In this document: positions 23,220-35,079 of the stretch, piece after piece | Layout: each line of letters begins with the position of its first letter | How positions within the stretch are numbered: position 1 is the stretch's first letter | Source of the DNA: Babylonia areolata | Taxonomy: Eukaryota; Mollusca; Gastropoda; Neogastropoda; Buccinidae | Reading direction: 5' to 3' | NCBI RefSeq assembly: GCF_041734735.1 | Contig: NC_134883.1 | Coordinates: forward strand, 19,639,247 to 19,703,246 | Length of the DNA: 64,000 bases | Notes under the pieces: generated by a model | Database searches by the model: none | Told to the model about the DNA's origin: nothing | Seen by the model: only the letters and a program-made list of their open reading frames with translations | Program-made: the position numbers and the translations under genes

Positions 23220-25425
23220 TGTCTGTCAGGTGTGGTGTCTGTGAGATATGGTGTGGTGTCTGTAAGGTGTGGTGTGGTGTCTGTGATGTGTGGTGTCTGT
23301 TAGGTGTGGTGTCTGTGAGATTTGGTGTGGTGTCTGTTAGGTGTGGTGTCTGTGATGTGGTGTGATGTCTGAGATGTGGTGTGGTGTCTGTGGGGTGTGG
23401 TGTGTTAGGTGTCTGTGAGATGTGGTGTGGTGTCTGTGATGTGGTGTGATGTCTGAGATGTGGTGTGGTGTCTGTGATGTGTGGTGTCTGTTAGGTGTGG
23501 TGTCTGTGAGATTTGGTGTGGTGTCTGTTAGGTGTGGTGTCTGTGAGATGTGGTGTGGTGTCTGTGATGTGGTGTGATGTCTGAGATGTGGTGTGGTGTC
23601 TGTGGGGTGGGGTGTGTTAGGTGTCTGTGAGATGTGGTGTGGTGTCTGTTAGGTGTGGTGTCTGTTAGGTGTCTGTGGGATGTAGTGTTGTGTCTGTTAG
23701 ATGTGGTGTCTGTGATGTGTGGCATGGTGTCTGTTAGGTGTGGTGTCTGTTAGTGTGGTGTGGTGTCTGTTAGTGTGGTGTGGTGTCTGTTAGTGTGGTG
23801 TCTGTTAGTGTGGTGTGGTGTCTGTTAGTGTGGTGTCTGTTAGTGTGGTGTGGTGTCTGTTAGGTGTGGTGTCTGTTAGGTGTGGTGTGGTGTCTGTTAG
23901 GTGTGATGTCTGTTAGGTGTGATGTGGTGTCTGTTAGTGTGGTGTCTGTTAGTGTGGTGTGGTGTCTGTTAGGTGTGGTGTCTGTTAGTGTGGTGGTGTC
24001 TGTTAGTGTGGTGTCTGTTAGGTGTGGTGTGGTGTCTGTTAGTGTGGTGTCTGTTAGTGTGGTGTGGTGTCTGTTAGGTGTGGTGTCTGTTAGGTGTGGT
24101 GTGGTGTCTGTTAGGTGTGGTGTCTGTTAGGTGTGGTGTGGTGTCTGTTAGATGTGATGTCTGTTAGGTGTGGTGTGGTGTCTGTTAGGTGTGATGTCTG
24201 TTAGGTGTGATGTCTGTTAGGTGTGGTGTGGTGTCTGTTAGTGTGGTGTGGTGTCTGTTAGGTGTGATGTCTGTGTGATGTCTGTTAGGTGTGATGTCTG
24301 TTAGGTGTGGTGTGATGTCTGTTAGGTGTGGTGTGATGTCTGTGTGATGTCTGTTAGGTGTGATGTCTGTTAGGTGTGGTGTGGTGTCTGTTAGGTGTGG
24401 TGTGATGTCTGTTAGGTGTGGTGTGATGTCTGTTAGGTGTGATGTCTGTGTGATGTCTGTTAGGTGTGATGTCTGTTAGGTGTGGTGTGATGTCTGTTAG
24501 GTGTGGTGTGATGTCTGTGTGATGTCTGTTAGGTGTGGTGTGGTGTCTGTTAGGTGTGGTGTGATGTCTGTGTGATGTCTGTTAGGTGTGGTGTGGTGTC
24601 TGTTAGGTGTGGTGTGGTGTCTGTTAGGTGTGGTGTGATGTCTGTTAGGTGTGGTGTGGTGTCTGTTAGGTGTGGTGTGATGTCTGTGTGATGTCTGTTA
24701 GGTGTGGTGTCTGTTAGGTGTGGTGTGGTGTCTGTTAGGTGTGGTGTGATGTCTGTGTGATGTCTGTTAGGTGTGATGTCTGTTAGGTGTGGTGTCTGTG
24801 ATGTGTGGCATGGTGTCTGTTAGGTGTGGTGTCTGTTAGTGTGGTGTGGTGTCGGTTAGGTGTGGTGTCTGTTAGGTGTGGTGTGGTGTCTGTTAGGTGT
24901 GATGTCTCTTAGGTGTGATGTCTCTTAGGTGTGGTGTGATGTCTGTTAGGTGTGATGTCTCTTAGGTGTGGTGTGATGTCTCTTAGGTGTGATGTGATGT
25001 CTCTTAGGTGTGGTGTGATGTCTCTTAGGTGTGATGTCTCTTAGGTGTGGTGTGATGTCTGTTAGGTGTGATGTCTTTTAGGTGTGGTGTGATGTCTCTT
25101 AGGTGTGGTGTGATGTCTCTTAGGTGTGATGTCTCTTAGGTGTGGTGTGATGTCTCTTAGGTGTGGTGTGATGTCTCTTAGGTGTGATGTGATGTCTCTT
25201 AGGTGTGGTGTGATGTCTCTTAGGTGTGATGTCTGTTAGGTGTGGCATGGTGTCTGTTAGGTGTCTGTGATGTGTGGCATGGTGTCTGTGACATGTGGCA
25301 TGGTGTCTGTTAGGTGTGGCATGGTGTCTGTTAGGTGTGGGGTGTGGCATGATGTCTGTTAGGTGTGGTGTGATGTCTGTGAACTGAGGTGGTGTCTGTG
25401 GGGGTGGTATGGTGTCTGTGAGTTT
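23220..25425. repeat. 2.2-kb short-unit minisatellite (11-16 bp, TGTCTGTTAGGTGTGG)
   Basis: Units combine GTGTGGT, GTCTGTTAG and GATGTCTCTTAG blocks in changing order. The left, middle and right thirds favour different variants (TGTGAGATG, TGTTAGTG, TCTCTTAGG). It contains no TTAGGG telomere repeat. It is the longest array in the window. Confidence 0.9.
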
Positions 25426-25915
25426 TGTTTGTTTTTTGGGGTTTTTTTTTAATCACCTTCTTGCTAGAATGATACAGGTTTATTTTACAACTGAATAATG
25501 TCTGCAAAGTGTGGAGTGTTAGCTGCTGTTGTTTTCCCCAGACCCCAGTGACAAATCAGTCAACCTGGACAAAAGCTGATGAAGATTTAAAACTGAAGTG
25601 AAACAGAAACTGGTCAAGCCCACAGCCAGACATGTGGCTTTGGACCTCTGTTCTGACGAAACAGTGTGTTGTTGTTTGGTCTGTCTATCTATCTTTCTTT
25701 CTTTCTTTCTTTTTCTTGTTATTTTTTGCTGTCAGAGGATCAGTGAATGTATCTGTTATTTTTGTTAACACTGGTCCAGGTTAGTTCCCAGCTGGGGTCA
25801 GTGCACACAGGGTAGGCAGGTGTGGTGCTGGAGCTTGAACTGAAAACAGTGCAGTGGTCATCCTACACTGTCACACCTGGAGCATTATCCAGTTATTTGT
25901 TTATGCATCTTTTTT
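25426..25915. other. Unassigned sequence
   Basis: Non-repetitive apart from a short T-rich and (CTTT)n patch near 25690-25715. No coding or element signal is convincing. Confidence 0.4.
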
Positions 25916-25919
25916 TCCC

Positions 25920-26050
25920 CCTCAAGGCCTGACTGAGCACATTTGGCTACGCTGCTGGTCGGGCATTTGCTTTGCAGCTGAAATGCAGACCATGGATTTG
26001 TCCAAATGCAGTGACACCTCCTTGAGAAAGTGAACTGAAGTGAACCTGGA
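25920..26050 (+). mobile_element. SINE fragment, 3' half (same family as 27189-27581)
   Basis: CTCAAGGCCTGACTGAGCAC, GCTGCTGGTCGGGCATTTGC and CAGTGACACCTCCTTGAG match, in order, the 3' half of the minus-strand SINE at 27189-27581. A remnant of the GAAACTGAA-type tail (GAACTGAAGTGAAC) follows. The tRNA-like head is missing. Confidence 0.7.
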
Positions 26051-26059
26051 GCAGTGTCT

Positions 26060-26860
26060 GGGAACAGGTGTGTCCTCTGGCCCTGTTCTAGCATGGTGTG
26101 TTCTCTGGCTCTGTTCTAGCATGGTGTGTTCTCTGGCTCCATTCTAGCATGGTGTGTCCTCTGGCTCCGTTCTAGCATGGTGTGTCCTCAAACCCTTTTC
26201 TAGCATGGTGTGTCCTCAAACCCCATTCTAGCATGGTGTGTCCTCTGGCCCCATTCTAGCATGGTGTGTCCACTGGCTCCGTTCTAGCATGGTGTGTCCT
26301 CTGGCTCCGTTCTAGCATGGTGTGTCCTCAAACCCTTTTCTAGCATGGTGTGTCCTCTGGCCCCATTCTAGCATGGTGTGTCCTCTGGCCCCATTCTAGC
26401 ATGGTGTGTCCACTGGCTCCGTTCTAGCATGGTGTGTCCTCTGGCCCCATTCTAGCATGGTGTGTCCTCTGGCCCCATTCTAGCATGGTGTGTCCTCTGG
26501 CCCCGTTCTAGCATGGTGTGTCCACTGGCTCCGTTCTAGCATGGTGTGTCCTCTGGCTCCGTTCTAGCATGGTGTGTCCTCAAACCCTTTTCTAGCATGG
26601 TGTGTCCTCTGGCCCCATTCTAGCATGGTGTGTCCTCTGGCCCCATTCTAGCATGGTGTGTCCACTGGCCCCATTCTAGCATGGTGTGTCCTCTGGCCCC
26701 ATTCTAGCATGGTGTGTCCTCAGACCCTGTTCTAGCATGGTGTGTCCTCTGGCACCGTTCTAGGTGTGTCCTCTGGCCCCGTTCTAGCATGGTGTGTCCT
26801 CTGGCCCCGTTCTAGCATGGTGTGTCCTCTGGCTCCGTTCTAGCATGGTGTGTCCTTTGG
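26060..26860. repeat. 28-bp minisatellite continuous with a SINE body
   Basis: TAGCATGGTGTGTCCTCTGG recurs with a 28-bp period (26117, 26145 and onward), about 28 copies, followed by CTCC or CCCC and a (G/A)TTC. The last unit passes without a break into SINE sequence (GTGTCCTTTGGAAAGGC). The matching part of another SINE copy at 62.9-63.1 kb (minus) reads GGCATGGTGTGTCCTTGAG, so the repeat unit is SINE-derived. Confidence 0.88.
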
Positions 26861-27020
26861 AAAGGCACTTCACTCCCTCTTTCCTCACTCCAGGCAGGTG
26901 TGAATTGGTACCTGGCTGTGGATGGGGGATGTTCAAGTGGTGCCCCCTGTTCCTTGCCTAGCCCTTGGCTGTGTGGATGTGTAACCATGAATGGTTTTGG
27001 ACCTTTGACAATTGAACTCA
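26838..27020 (+). mobile_element. SINE body fragment
   Basis: GTGTCCTTTGGAAAGGCAC, TTTCCTCACTCCAGGCAGG and TGTGAATTGGTACCTGGC match the body of the minus-strand SINE at 62855-63095. The tRNA-like head is replaced by the 28-bp array. Confidence 0.65.
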
Positions 27021-27144
27021 CAGTGCTGGCAGGGTTGTGACACACAAAGTTGGGAACAAGTACATCATGGGCATCACTGGGATGGGCACCACTGGGAGTC
27101 TGCTTCTGTGGAAAGCCCAGTAGTTTGAGAAGGAAAGAAGTCCC

Positions 27145-27188
27145 CATCAGAGCTGTGCGGTGGACAGTGTTGTGCCAGTGTTCAGCAG
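27145..27188. repeat. Isolated unit of the 49-53-bp array left of the SINE
   Basis: GAGCTGTGCGGTGGACAGTG followed by TTGTGCCAGTGTTCAGCAG resembles the unit of the array at 27582-28215 (CTGTGCTGTGGACAATATTG, TTGTTCATCAG). A SINE now separates it from the rest. Confidence 0.6.
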
Positions 27189-27581
27189 TTTCAGTTTCAG
27201 TTTCATTTCTCAACAAGGCGTCACTGCGTTTGGACAGAATCCATATACGTTACACCACATCTGCTAGACAGATGTCTGACCAGCAGCATAACCCAAAGTT
27301 CTTTGACAGGCCTCGAGTGTATGCATATATATTTTTCGACCTTTCAGAGTGGATTTCTTCTACAGGATTTTGCCAGAAAACAACAATTTTCTTGCCATGG
27401 GTCCTTTTTCATTGTGCTGCACACGGGACCTCAGTTTATTGTCTGATCTGAATGACTAGACACCCAGTTGGATTTTCTTGTCAAATGTGGGAGAAAGGGA
27501 GAGAGCAGGATTCGAATCCAGACCTTCACAGACTCTGTACTGGCAGATGAGAGTCTTAACCATTCTGTCACTTTCCTCACA
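27189..27581 (-). mobile_element. tRNA-derived SINE with (TGAAAC)n tail
   Basis: On the minus strand the element starts with a tRNA-like head: A box near GACAGAATGGTTAAGAC and a perfect B-box core GGATTCGAATCC (about 27509-27520). A body of about 300 bp follows and it ends in (TGAAAC)3 at 27189-27205. Flanks GTTCAGCAG (27180-27188) and GTTCATCAA (27582-27590) look like a target-site duplication. This is a full-length SINE. Confidence 0.8.
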
Positions 27582-28215
27582 GTTCATCAATCATCGATTG
27601 ATATGACTGTGCTGTGGACAATATTGTGTCATTGTTCATCAGTTACTGGTTGATATGACTGTGCTGACAGTGTTGTGTCATTGTTCATCAGTTACTGGTT
27701 GATATGACTGTGCTGACAGTGTTGTGTCATTGTTCATCAGTTACTGGTTGATATGACTGTGCTGAGGACAATGTTGTGTCATTGTTCATCAGTCACTGGT
27801 TGATATGACTGTGCTGATAATGTCGTGTCAGTGTTCATCAGTTACTGGTTGATATGACTGTGCTGAGGACAATGTCATGTCAGTGTTCATCAGTTATTGG
27901 TTGATATGACTGTGCTGTGGACAATATTGTGTCATTATTCATCAGTTACTGGTTGATATGACAGTGCTGACAATGTTGTGCCAGTGTTATTAGTCACTGG
28001 TCGATATGACTGTGCTGACGATGTCGTGTCAGTGTTCATCAGTCACTGGTTGATATGACTGTGCTGACAATGTTGTGTCATTGTTCATCAGTCAGTGGTT
28101 GATACAGCTGTGCGGTGGACAATGTGTCAGTGTTCATCAGTTACTGGTTGATATGACTGTGCTGAGGACAGTGTTGTGTCAGTGTTCATCAGTTACTGGT
28201 TGATAATGACTGCAC
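27582..28215. repeat. 49-53-bp minisatellite
   Basis: The unit contains GTTCATCAGTTACTGGTTGA then TATGACTGTGCTGA, about 12 copies, with length variants from GGACAATG insertions. It begins at the right flank of the SINE. Confidence 0.9.
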
Positions 28216-28379
28216 TGTGTAGGTGGTTGTGGATTTGAACCTTTGTGTATCAGTGTTGACAGATGGACAGCAGTGGGTGATGTCTGCACTGCCCCCCACA
28301 CTTCCTCCTCCTTCACTCACTCCACAAATTATCAGCAAAGTCCACAGATAAATTCTTCATATGTTGAATCCTATGGTAT

Positions 28380-28860
28380 TTTCATTGTTGTTATTAGTTA
28401 TTTCTGCTTCATATTCAAAACATTGTCTACAGTTCATTTGTTGTTTTTTTCTGTTAATGGACAGTTCATATGATATTCAAAACACTGTCTATGCTTCAGT
28501 TGTTGTTTTCTGTAAAAGGAGAGAGTCCATATGATATTTAAAATGCTATCTGTGCTTCAGTTGTTGCTGTTTTCTGTTAATGGATAGTCCATATGGTATT
28601 TGAAATGCTGTCTGTGCTTCAGTTTTGTTTTCTGTAAAAGGAGAGTCCATATGGTATTTAAAATGCTGTCTATGCTTCAGTTGTTGTTTTCTGTAAAAGG
28701 ACAGTCCATATGTTGTTGTTGTTTTCTGTTCGTGGATTGTCCATATGATATTTTAAACGCTATCTACACTTCAGTTGTTGTTGTTTTCTGTTAGTGGACA
28801 GTCCATATGATATTCAAAACACTGTCTATGCTTCAGCTGTTTTTTGTCCATAAGTGGAGA
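28380..28860. repeat. 58-62-bp minisatellite
   Basis: GTCCATATGATATTCAAAAC, GCTTCAGTTGTTGTTTTCTG and variants recur about seven times with considerable divergence and one shortened unit. Confidence 0.8.
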
Positions 28861-29025
28861 CATAATTAGATTACACTATTTTATATAAAAGTGTAATTGA
28901 CTGTGTTTGAAATAAATAACTGAATGGCATGTATAAATAAATGCACAGATTTAATTTTCCTTGTCTTGTACTCCAGCCTTTCTGCAGCAGTTGATGGCTG
29001 TGTCATGTGCTTGTTGGGCTAAATA
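28861..29025. other. AT-rich spacer with AATAAA motifs
   Basis: Two AATAAA hexamers occur near 28911 and 28938 on the plus strand. No coding sequence that would use them is identified, so they may be chance matches. Confidence 0.25.
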
Positions 29026-29029
29026 CAAA

Positions 29030-29565
29030 GTTCAGTTGACAGTTGTGTTGTGTGGGCTCCATGCAGTTCAGTTGATAGTTGTGTTGTGTGGGCCCCATGC
29101 AGTTCAGTTGATAGCTGTGTTGTGTGGGCTCCATACAGTTCAGTTGATAGCTGTGTTGTGTGGGCTCCATACAATTCAGTTGATAGTTGTGTTGTGTGGG
29201 CTCCATGCAGTTCATTTGATGGCTGTGTTGTGGGCTCCATACAGTTCATTTGATAGCTGTGTTGTGTGGGCTCCATGCAGTTCAGTTGATAGCTGTGTTG
29301 TGTGGGCTCCATACAGTTCAGTTGATAGCTGTTTTGTGTGGGCTCCATACAGTTCAGTTGATAGCTGTGTTGTGTGGGCTCCATACAGTTCAGTTGATAG
29401 CTGTGTTGTGTGGGCTCCATACAGTTCAGTTGATAGCTGTGTTGTGTGGGCTCCATACAGTTCAGGTGATAGCTGTGTTGTGTGGGCTCCATACAGTTCA
29501 GGTGATAGCTGTGTTGTGTGGGCTCCATACAGTTCAGTTGATAGCTGTGTTGTGTGCTTGTGGAG
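29030..29565. repeat. 36-bp minisatellite
   Basis: The unit is TTCAGTTGATAGCTGTGTTG plus TGTGGGCTCCATACAG, about 14 copies, nearly perfect. Because 36 is divisible by three, open frames exist on both strands (12-residue repeats such as SSVDSCVVWAPY). I do not regard these as genes. Confidence 0.92.
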
Positions 29566-29849
29566 CTCCATACAAAGTGCCATAGCACCCAACAATGCCG
29601 ATTCCATGTCTCACAGGGTATCTGAAGCAATGGCCGCTATTTTTATCAGGCACTCTGTCCTGTGCTTTGTGAGCGGCATTGAGATGTGTGTGAAATGTGT
29701 GGTGAATCAGTGTAGGACTTATCTGCCAGGAGGGTGTGAGGAGTTGTGAAGCTTATCTCCCTGTTGTTGTTGATGTAATGGTTTTCTTGTTGCTTGCTTG
29801 CTGTTCGGATTGCTTTTACTAGTTTGGGTGTTGGACTACTTCCCCTCTG

Positions 29850-30335
29850 AAAGGTCAGTATGTGTGACATGGGTTGTTGTTCACTGTGGGCCTACAGTGC
29901 TCAATACTTCACCTCTGATCAGTGTGTGACATGGGTTGTTGTTCACTGTGGGCCTACAGTGCTCAATACTTCATCCTGATCAGTGTGTGACATGGGTTGT
30001 TGTTCACTGTGGGCCTACAGTGCTCAATACTTCACCTCTGAATGATGTGTGACATGGGTTGTTGTTCACTGTGGGCCTACAGTGCTCAATACTTCACCTC
30101 TGATCAGTGTGTGACATGGGTAGTTGTTCACTGTGGGCCTACAGTGCTCAATACTTCACCTCTGATCAGTGTGTGACATGGGTAGTTGTTCACTGTGGGC
30201 CTACAGTGCTCAATACTTCACCTCTGATCAGCATGTGACATGGGTTGTTGTTCACTGTGGGCCTACAGTGCTCAATACTTCACCTCTGAATGATGTGTGA
30301 CATGGGTTGTTGTTCACTGTGGGCCTACAGAGCTT
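29850..30335. repeat. 60-bp minisatellite
   Basis: GTGTGACATGGGTTGTTGTT then CACTGTGGGCCTACAGTGCT and CAATACTTCACCTCTGA repeat eight times with very few differences. Confidence 0.92.
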
Positions 30336-30339
30336 TTGG

Positions 30340-31434
30340 TTTTCCTGTTCTGTGTCATGTCACTGTTTTTGTTCGGTGTCCAGTCTGTGCATGTCTTGTT
30401 GGTTTTTGTTGTTAAAATACACTCAGTCCAAGGGTTTATATTTTTGGCATACAAAAGTGGTGAGAATTCCTGGGGTTTTTATGCACTGCTTGGTGGAAGA
30501 ATGTTTGAATTACTTGATATTCTGTCGTTGAATGGTTTGTTTGTTTTTTAGCCATTTTGTTCATCAAATCACATTCAGACTTGACTGACAACTTGAACAA
30601 GAGTAGAAAGTGGGTGTTGAACAATGTTGCCAACCCATCTGTGGGAATGAAAGCATAACAAAGTGACAAGGTGGCAACAGTTTATGTTGGATGTTGGTGT
30701 GAAATGTGCGCCAATAACATTTGGGGATGATCAAGCTTTTCCTTTGTCTTTTCTGATCCGATTCCATCCATACTGGTGTCAAAATAAAAAGTGTTGTGTG
30801 CAAGTTTGTGTCTGCATCTATTTGTATGTCGTGTTTATTTGTTTGTAGATCTCAGTCTTTCTCTGCTGTACTGTACTGTGTTGTTTTGTGTGGCATTATT
30901 TGCCAAGTGCAACAGATGTTCTCTTTGTCAATCCAGATTACTTTTTCCATGGAGAACGTGTCACTTAAGTGCAGTGCCTCAATCTATTTTCTCTGTCTCT
31001 GTCTCTTTCTCTGTCTGTCTCTCTCTCTCATTCATCATTTCTGTCTGTCTGCATCATTGTTCACATCAAAATGTTGAACTATTTCCTAGTGATCCAATGG
31101 TTTGCATTGAGACACACATGTCCAGCCTTGTTAAAGTGAGACATGTAACTATGTCTGAGAAATGGTGGTAGGTTGCCAGTACATGTGTGTGAGGCTGGTG
31201 TATGCGTATCATTGTACAGATGTATTTACTTGTGTGTGTGTCTGAGTGTTGTTATTTATCACAGTTCTTATACAAAGTAGTGTACAGACTTTAGGCTGAT
31301 TTGATCCCATGACACTGAGCAACTTTTATTTGACAAACACGCCTCCTTTATTGTTGCCATTCAATCAGCGGTGGACACACAAGATGGTTTGGATAATTCA
31401 TTTGTTGGATGGGAGCTCTGAAGTAAACGCTTTC

Positions 31435-31478
<44 letters not shown>

Positions 31479-31655
31479 GATGCGCTTATTTTTGATGGGT
31501 TATTCATTCCAGGGGACAATTAGGAGGAGTTTTGAATGATTGTCGATATATCAGTATTCTAAAAGATAAGTTTTTATGTGTTCTTGCCAATGTTTGATGT
31601 CATCTCATCAATTGCTCTGCATCTGTTGAAATGTTTGCCTGGAAGTTGAAGAAAT
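30340..31655. other. Unassigned single-copy DNA with one CA microsatellite
   Basis: A CA run lies at about 31440-31474 and a CT-rich patch near 30990-31030. Frames of up to 126 codons occur but are T-rich or low-complexity and show no recognisable domain. Confidence 0.4.
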
Positions 31656-31659
31656 ACAC

Positions 31660-33010
31660 CTTGAACAGACATTGTGCACCTTGAACAGCCAGAACAGACA
31701 TTGACTGTGCTCCTTGAACAGCCAGAACAGACATTGTGCACCTTGAACAACCAGAACAGACATCAACTGTGCACCTTGAACAGACATTGACTGTGCAACT
31801 TGAACGGCCAGAACAGACATTGACTGTGATCCTCGAACGGCCAGAACAGACATTGACTGTGATCCTCGAACGGCCAGAACAGACATTGACTGTGCTCCTT
31901 GAACAGCCAGAACAGACATTGACTGTGCTCCTTGAACAGCCAGAACAGACATTGACTGTGCACCTTGAACAGCCAGAACAGACATTGTGCTCTTTGAACA
32001 GCCAGAACAGACATTGTGCACCCTCAACAGCCAGAACAGACTTTGTGCACCCTCAACAGCCAGAACAGACATTGACTGTGCTCATTGAACAGCCAGAGCA
32101 GACATTGTGCACTTTGAACAACCAGAACAGACATTGACTGTGCACCTTGAACAGCCAGAACAGACATTGTGCTCCTTGAACAGCCAGAACAGACATTGTG
32201 CACCTTGAACAGACATTGCCTGTGCACCTTGAACAGCCAGAACAGACATTGACTGTGCTCCTTGAACAGCCAGAACAGACATTGACTGTGCTCCTTGAAC
32301 AGCCAGAACAGACATTGACTGTGCACCTTGAACAGCCAGAACAGACATTGTGCACCTTGAACAGCCAGAACAGACATTGTGCTCTTTGAACAACCAGAAC
32401 AGACATTGACTGCTCCTTGAACAGCCAGAACAGACATTGACTGTGCACCTTGAACAGCCAGAACAGACACTGACTGTGCACCTTGGACAGCCAGAACAGA
32501 TATTGACTGTACACCTTGAACAGCCAGAACAGACACTGACTGTGCACCTTCGACAACCAGAACAGACATTGACTGTGCACCTTGGACAGCCAGAACAGAT
32601 ATTGACTGTACACCTTGAACAGCAGAACAGACATTGACTGTGCACCATGAACAGCCAGAACAGACATTGTGCTCCTTGAACAGCCAGAACAGACATTGAC
32701 TGTGCTCCTTGAACAGCCAAAACAGACATTGACTATGCACCTTGAACAGCCAGAACAGACATTGTGCTCCTTGAACAGCCGGAACTTACATTGACTGTGC
32801 TCCTTGAACAGCCAGAACAGACATTGTGCTCCTTGAACAGCCAGAACAGACACTGACTGTGCACCTTGAATAACCAGAACAGACATTGACTGTGCACCTT
32901 GAACAGCCAGAACAGACATTGTGCACCCTCAACAGCCAGAACAGACATTGACTGTGCTCCTTGAACAGCCAGAACAGACAATGACTATGCACCTTGAACA
33001 GCCAGAAACA
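31660..33010. repeat. 1.35-kb minisatellite, units 29 and 33 bp
   Basis: The unit is CCTTGAACAGCCAGAACAGA plus CATTGACTGTGCA (33 bp), or a version lacking GACT (29 bp). About 43 copies are present. The 33-bp units keep frames open and produce long artefactual minus-strand frames (CLFWLFKVHSQ repeats). Confidence 0.92.
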
Positions 33011-33034
33011 GTGACAGTGAAAAGGTTTTATCAG

Positions 33035-33735
33035 TAGCCCTGGACAACAAAGGGAGGCAACTTGGCCTGTGTGATGTGTGACAAGGCAATAAAGAGAGAC
33101 AACTTAGTCTCTGTGTGAACTCGCAGAACAAAGGAATGCTACTTGATCTGTGTCAATGTCACAGGACAACAAAGGGAGGCAACATGGCCTATATGATGTC
33201 ACAGGGCAACAAAGGGAGGCACTTTAGTCTGTATGATGTCACAGGACAACAAAGGGAGGCAACTTGGCCTGTGTGATGTCACAGGACAACAAAGGGAGGC
33301 AACTTGGCCTGTGTGATGTCACAGGACAACAAAGGGAGGCAACTTGGCCTGTGTGATGTCACAGGACAACAAAGGGGGCAATGTGGTGTTTCACAAGACA
33401 ACGAAGGGAGGCAACTTGGCCTGTGTGTGATGTCACAGGACAACAAAGGGAGGCAATGTGGTCTGTCTGGTGTCACAGGAAAACAAAGGAAGCCAACTTG
33501 GCCTGTGTGTGTGATGTCACAGGACAACAAAAGGAGGCAACTTGGCCTGTGTGTGATGTCATGGTACAAAAACAAAGGGAGGCAACTTGGCTTGTGTGTG
33601 ATGTCACAGGACAACGAAAGGAGGCAACTTAGTCTGTGTGTGATCTCACAGGACAACAAAGGGAGGCAACTTAATCTGTGTGTGATCTCACACGACAACG
33701 AAGGGAGGCAACTTAGTCTCTGTGTGTTGTGTGAT
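33035..33735. repeat. About 40-bp minisatellite
   Basis: ACAACAAAGGGAGGCAACTT then GGCCTGTGTGATGTCACAGG recurs about 17 times with length variants in the GTGTGT part. Confidence 0.9.
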
Positions 33736-33744
33736 GGTCCCTCA

Positions 33745-33890
33745 CTCCTGCTGTTGGATTCACAGGTTGTGTTTTGTCGGTCTCTGATTGGAGGATTCAC
33801 AGGTTGTGTTTTGTCTGTCTCTGATTGGAGGATTCACAGGTTGTGTTTTGTCTGTCTCTGATTGGAGAATTCACAGGTTGTGTTTTGTGC
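33745..33890. repeat. 37-bp minisatellite
   Basis: GATTCACAGGTTGTGTTTTG then TCTGTCTCTGATTGGAG, nearly four copies. Confidence 0.9.
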
Positions 33891-33964
33891 GGTTTACCTC
33901 ACCACTCTCCTCTTTTGTTACCATTAAAATTGAAAATCACTTTTTGGTGTTTATTCATCTGTCC

Positions 33965-35075
33965 TGTTTGTCTGTCTGTCTGTCACTGAAGAATGTTGAT
34001 AAAGGCTGTCTGTCTGTCACTGAAGGATGTTGATAAAGGCTGTCTGTCTATCACTGAAGGATGTTGATAAAGGATTTCTGTCTGTCACTGAAGGATGTTG
34101 ATAAAGGTTGTCTGTCTGTCACTGAAGGATGTTGATAAAGGTTGTCTGTCTATTACTGAAGAATGTTGATAAAGGCTGTCTGTCTGTCACTGAAGGATGT
34201 TAATAAAGGTTGTCTGTCTATCACTGAAGAATGTTGATAAAGGCTGTCTGTCTATCACTGAAGAATGTTGATAAAGGCTGTCTGTCTGTCACTGAAGGAT
34301 GTTGATAAAGGCTGTCTGTCTATCACTGAAGGATGTTGATAAAGGATGTCTGTCTGTCACTGAAGGATGTTGATAAAGGCTGTCTGTCTGTCACTGAAGA
34401 ATGTTGATAAAGGCTGTCTGTCTGTCACTAAAGGATGTTGATAAAGGCTGTCTGTCTGTCACTGAAGGATGTTGATAAAGGCTGTCTGTCTATCACTGAA
34501 GGATGTTGATAAAGGTTTTCTGTCTGTCACTGAAGAATGTTGATAAAGGCTGTCTGTCTGTCACTGAAGAATGTTGATAAAGGCTGTCTGTCTGTCACTG
34601 AAGGATGTTGATAAAGGCTGTCTGTCTATCACTGAAGGATGTTGATAAAGGATTTCTGTCTGTCACTGAAGGATGTTGATAAAGGTTGTCTGTCTATCAC
34701 TGAAGGATGTTGATAAAGGCTGTCTGTCTATCACTGAAGGATGTTGATAAAGGATTTCTGTCTGTCACTGAAGGATGTTGATAAAGGTTGTCTGTCTCTC
34801 TGTCACTGAAGGATGTTGATAAAGGTTGTCTCTCTCTCTGTCACTGAAGGATGTTGATAAAGGTTGTCTCTCTCTCTGTCACTGAAGGATGTTGATAAAG
34901 GTTATCCGTCTGTCTGTCTGTCACTGAAGGATGTTGATAAAGGATTTCTGTCTGTCACTGAAGGATGTTGATAAAGGTTGTCTGTCTGTCACCAAAGGAT
35001 GTTGATAAAGGTTGTCTCTCTGTCTGTCACTGAAGTATGTTGATAAAGGATGTCTGTCTGTCACTGAAGGATGTT
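33965..35075. repeat. 34-bp minisatellite
   Basis: CTGTCTGTCACTGAAGGATG then TTGATAAAGGCTGT, about 32 copies. Variation is concentrated at a few positions (CTGTC/CTATC, GGCTGT/GGTTGT/GGATTT), as expected for an array that exchanges between copies. Confidence 0.93.
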
Positions 35076-35079
35076 GAAC

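Noticed and set aside
23220-25425. TGTTAGGTGTGG units resembling telomeric repeat
   Set aside because: Animal telomeres use TTAGGG. The unit varies in length and composition and lies internally.
29003-29749. Repetitive ORFs of 12-residue units on both strands
   Set aside because: The repeat is 36 bp, so any stop-free unit stays open. Both strands are open at once, there is no non-repeat coding flank and no start context.
31608-32981. Overlapping 80-290-codon frames with CLFWLFKVHSQ repeats
   Set aside because: These are products of the 33-bp array; three minus frames are open simultaneously.
33965-35075. CRISPR-like regular repetition of 34 bp (also the 33-36-bp arrays at 29.0, 31.7, 37.2 and 61.0 kb)
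   Set aside because: Repeats are directly adjacent with no unique spacers, and the DNA is eukaryotic. These are minisatellites.
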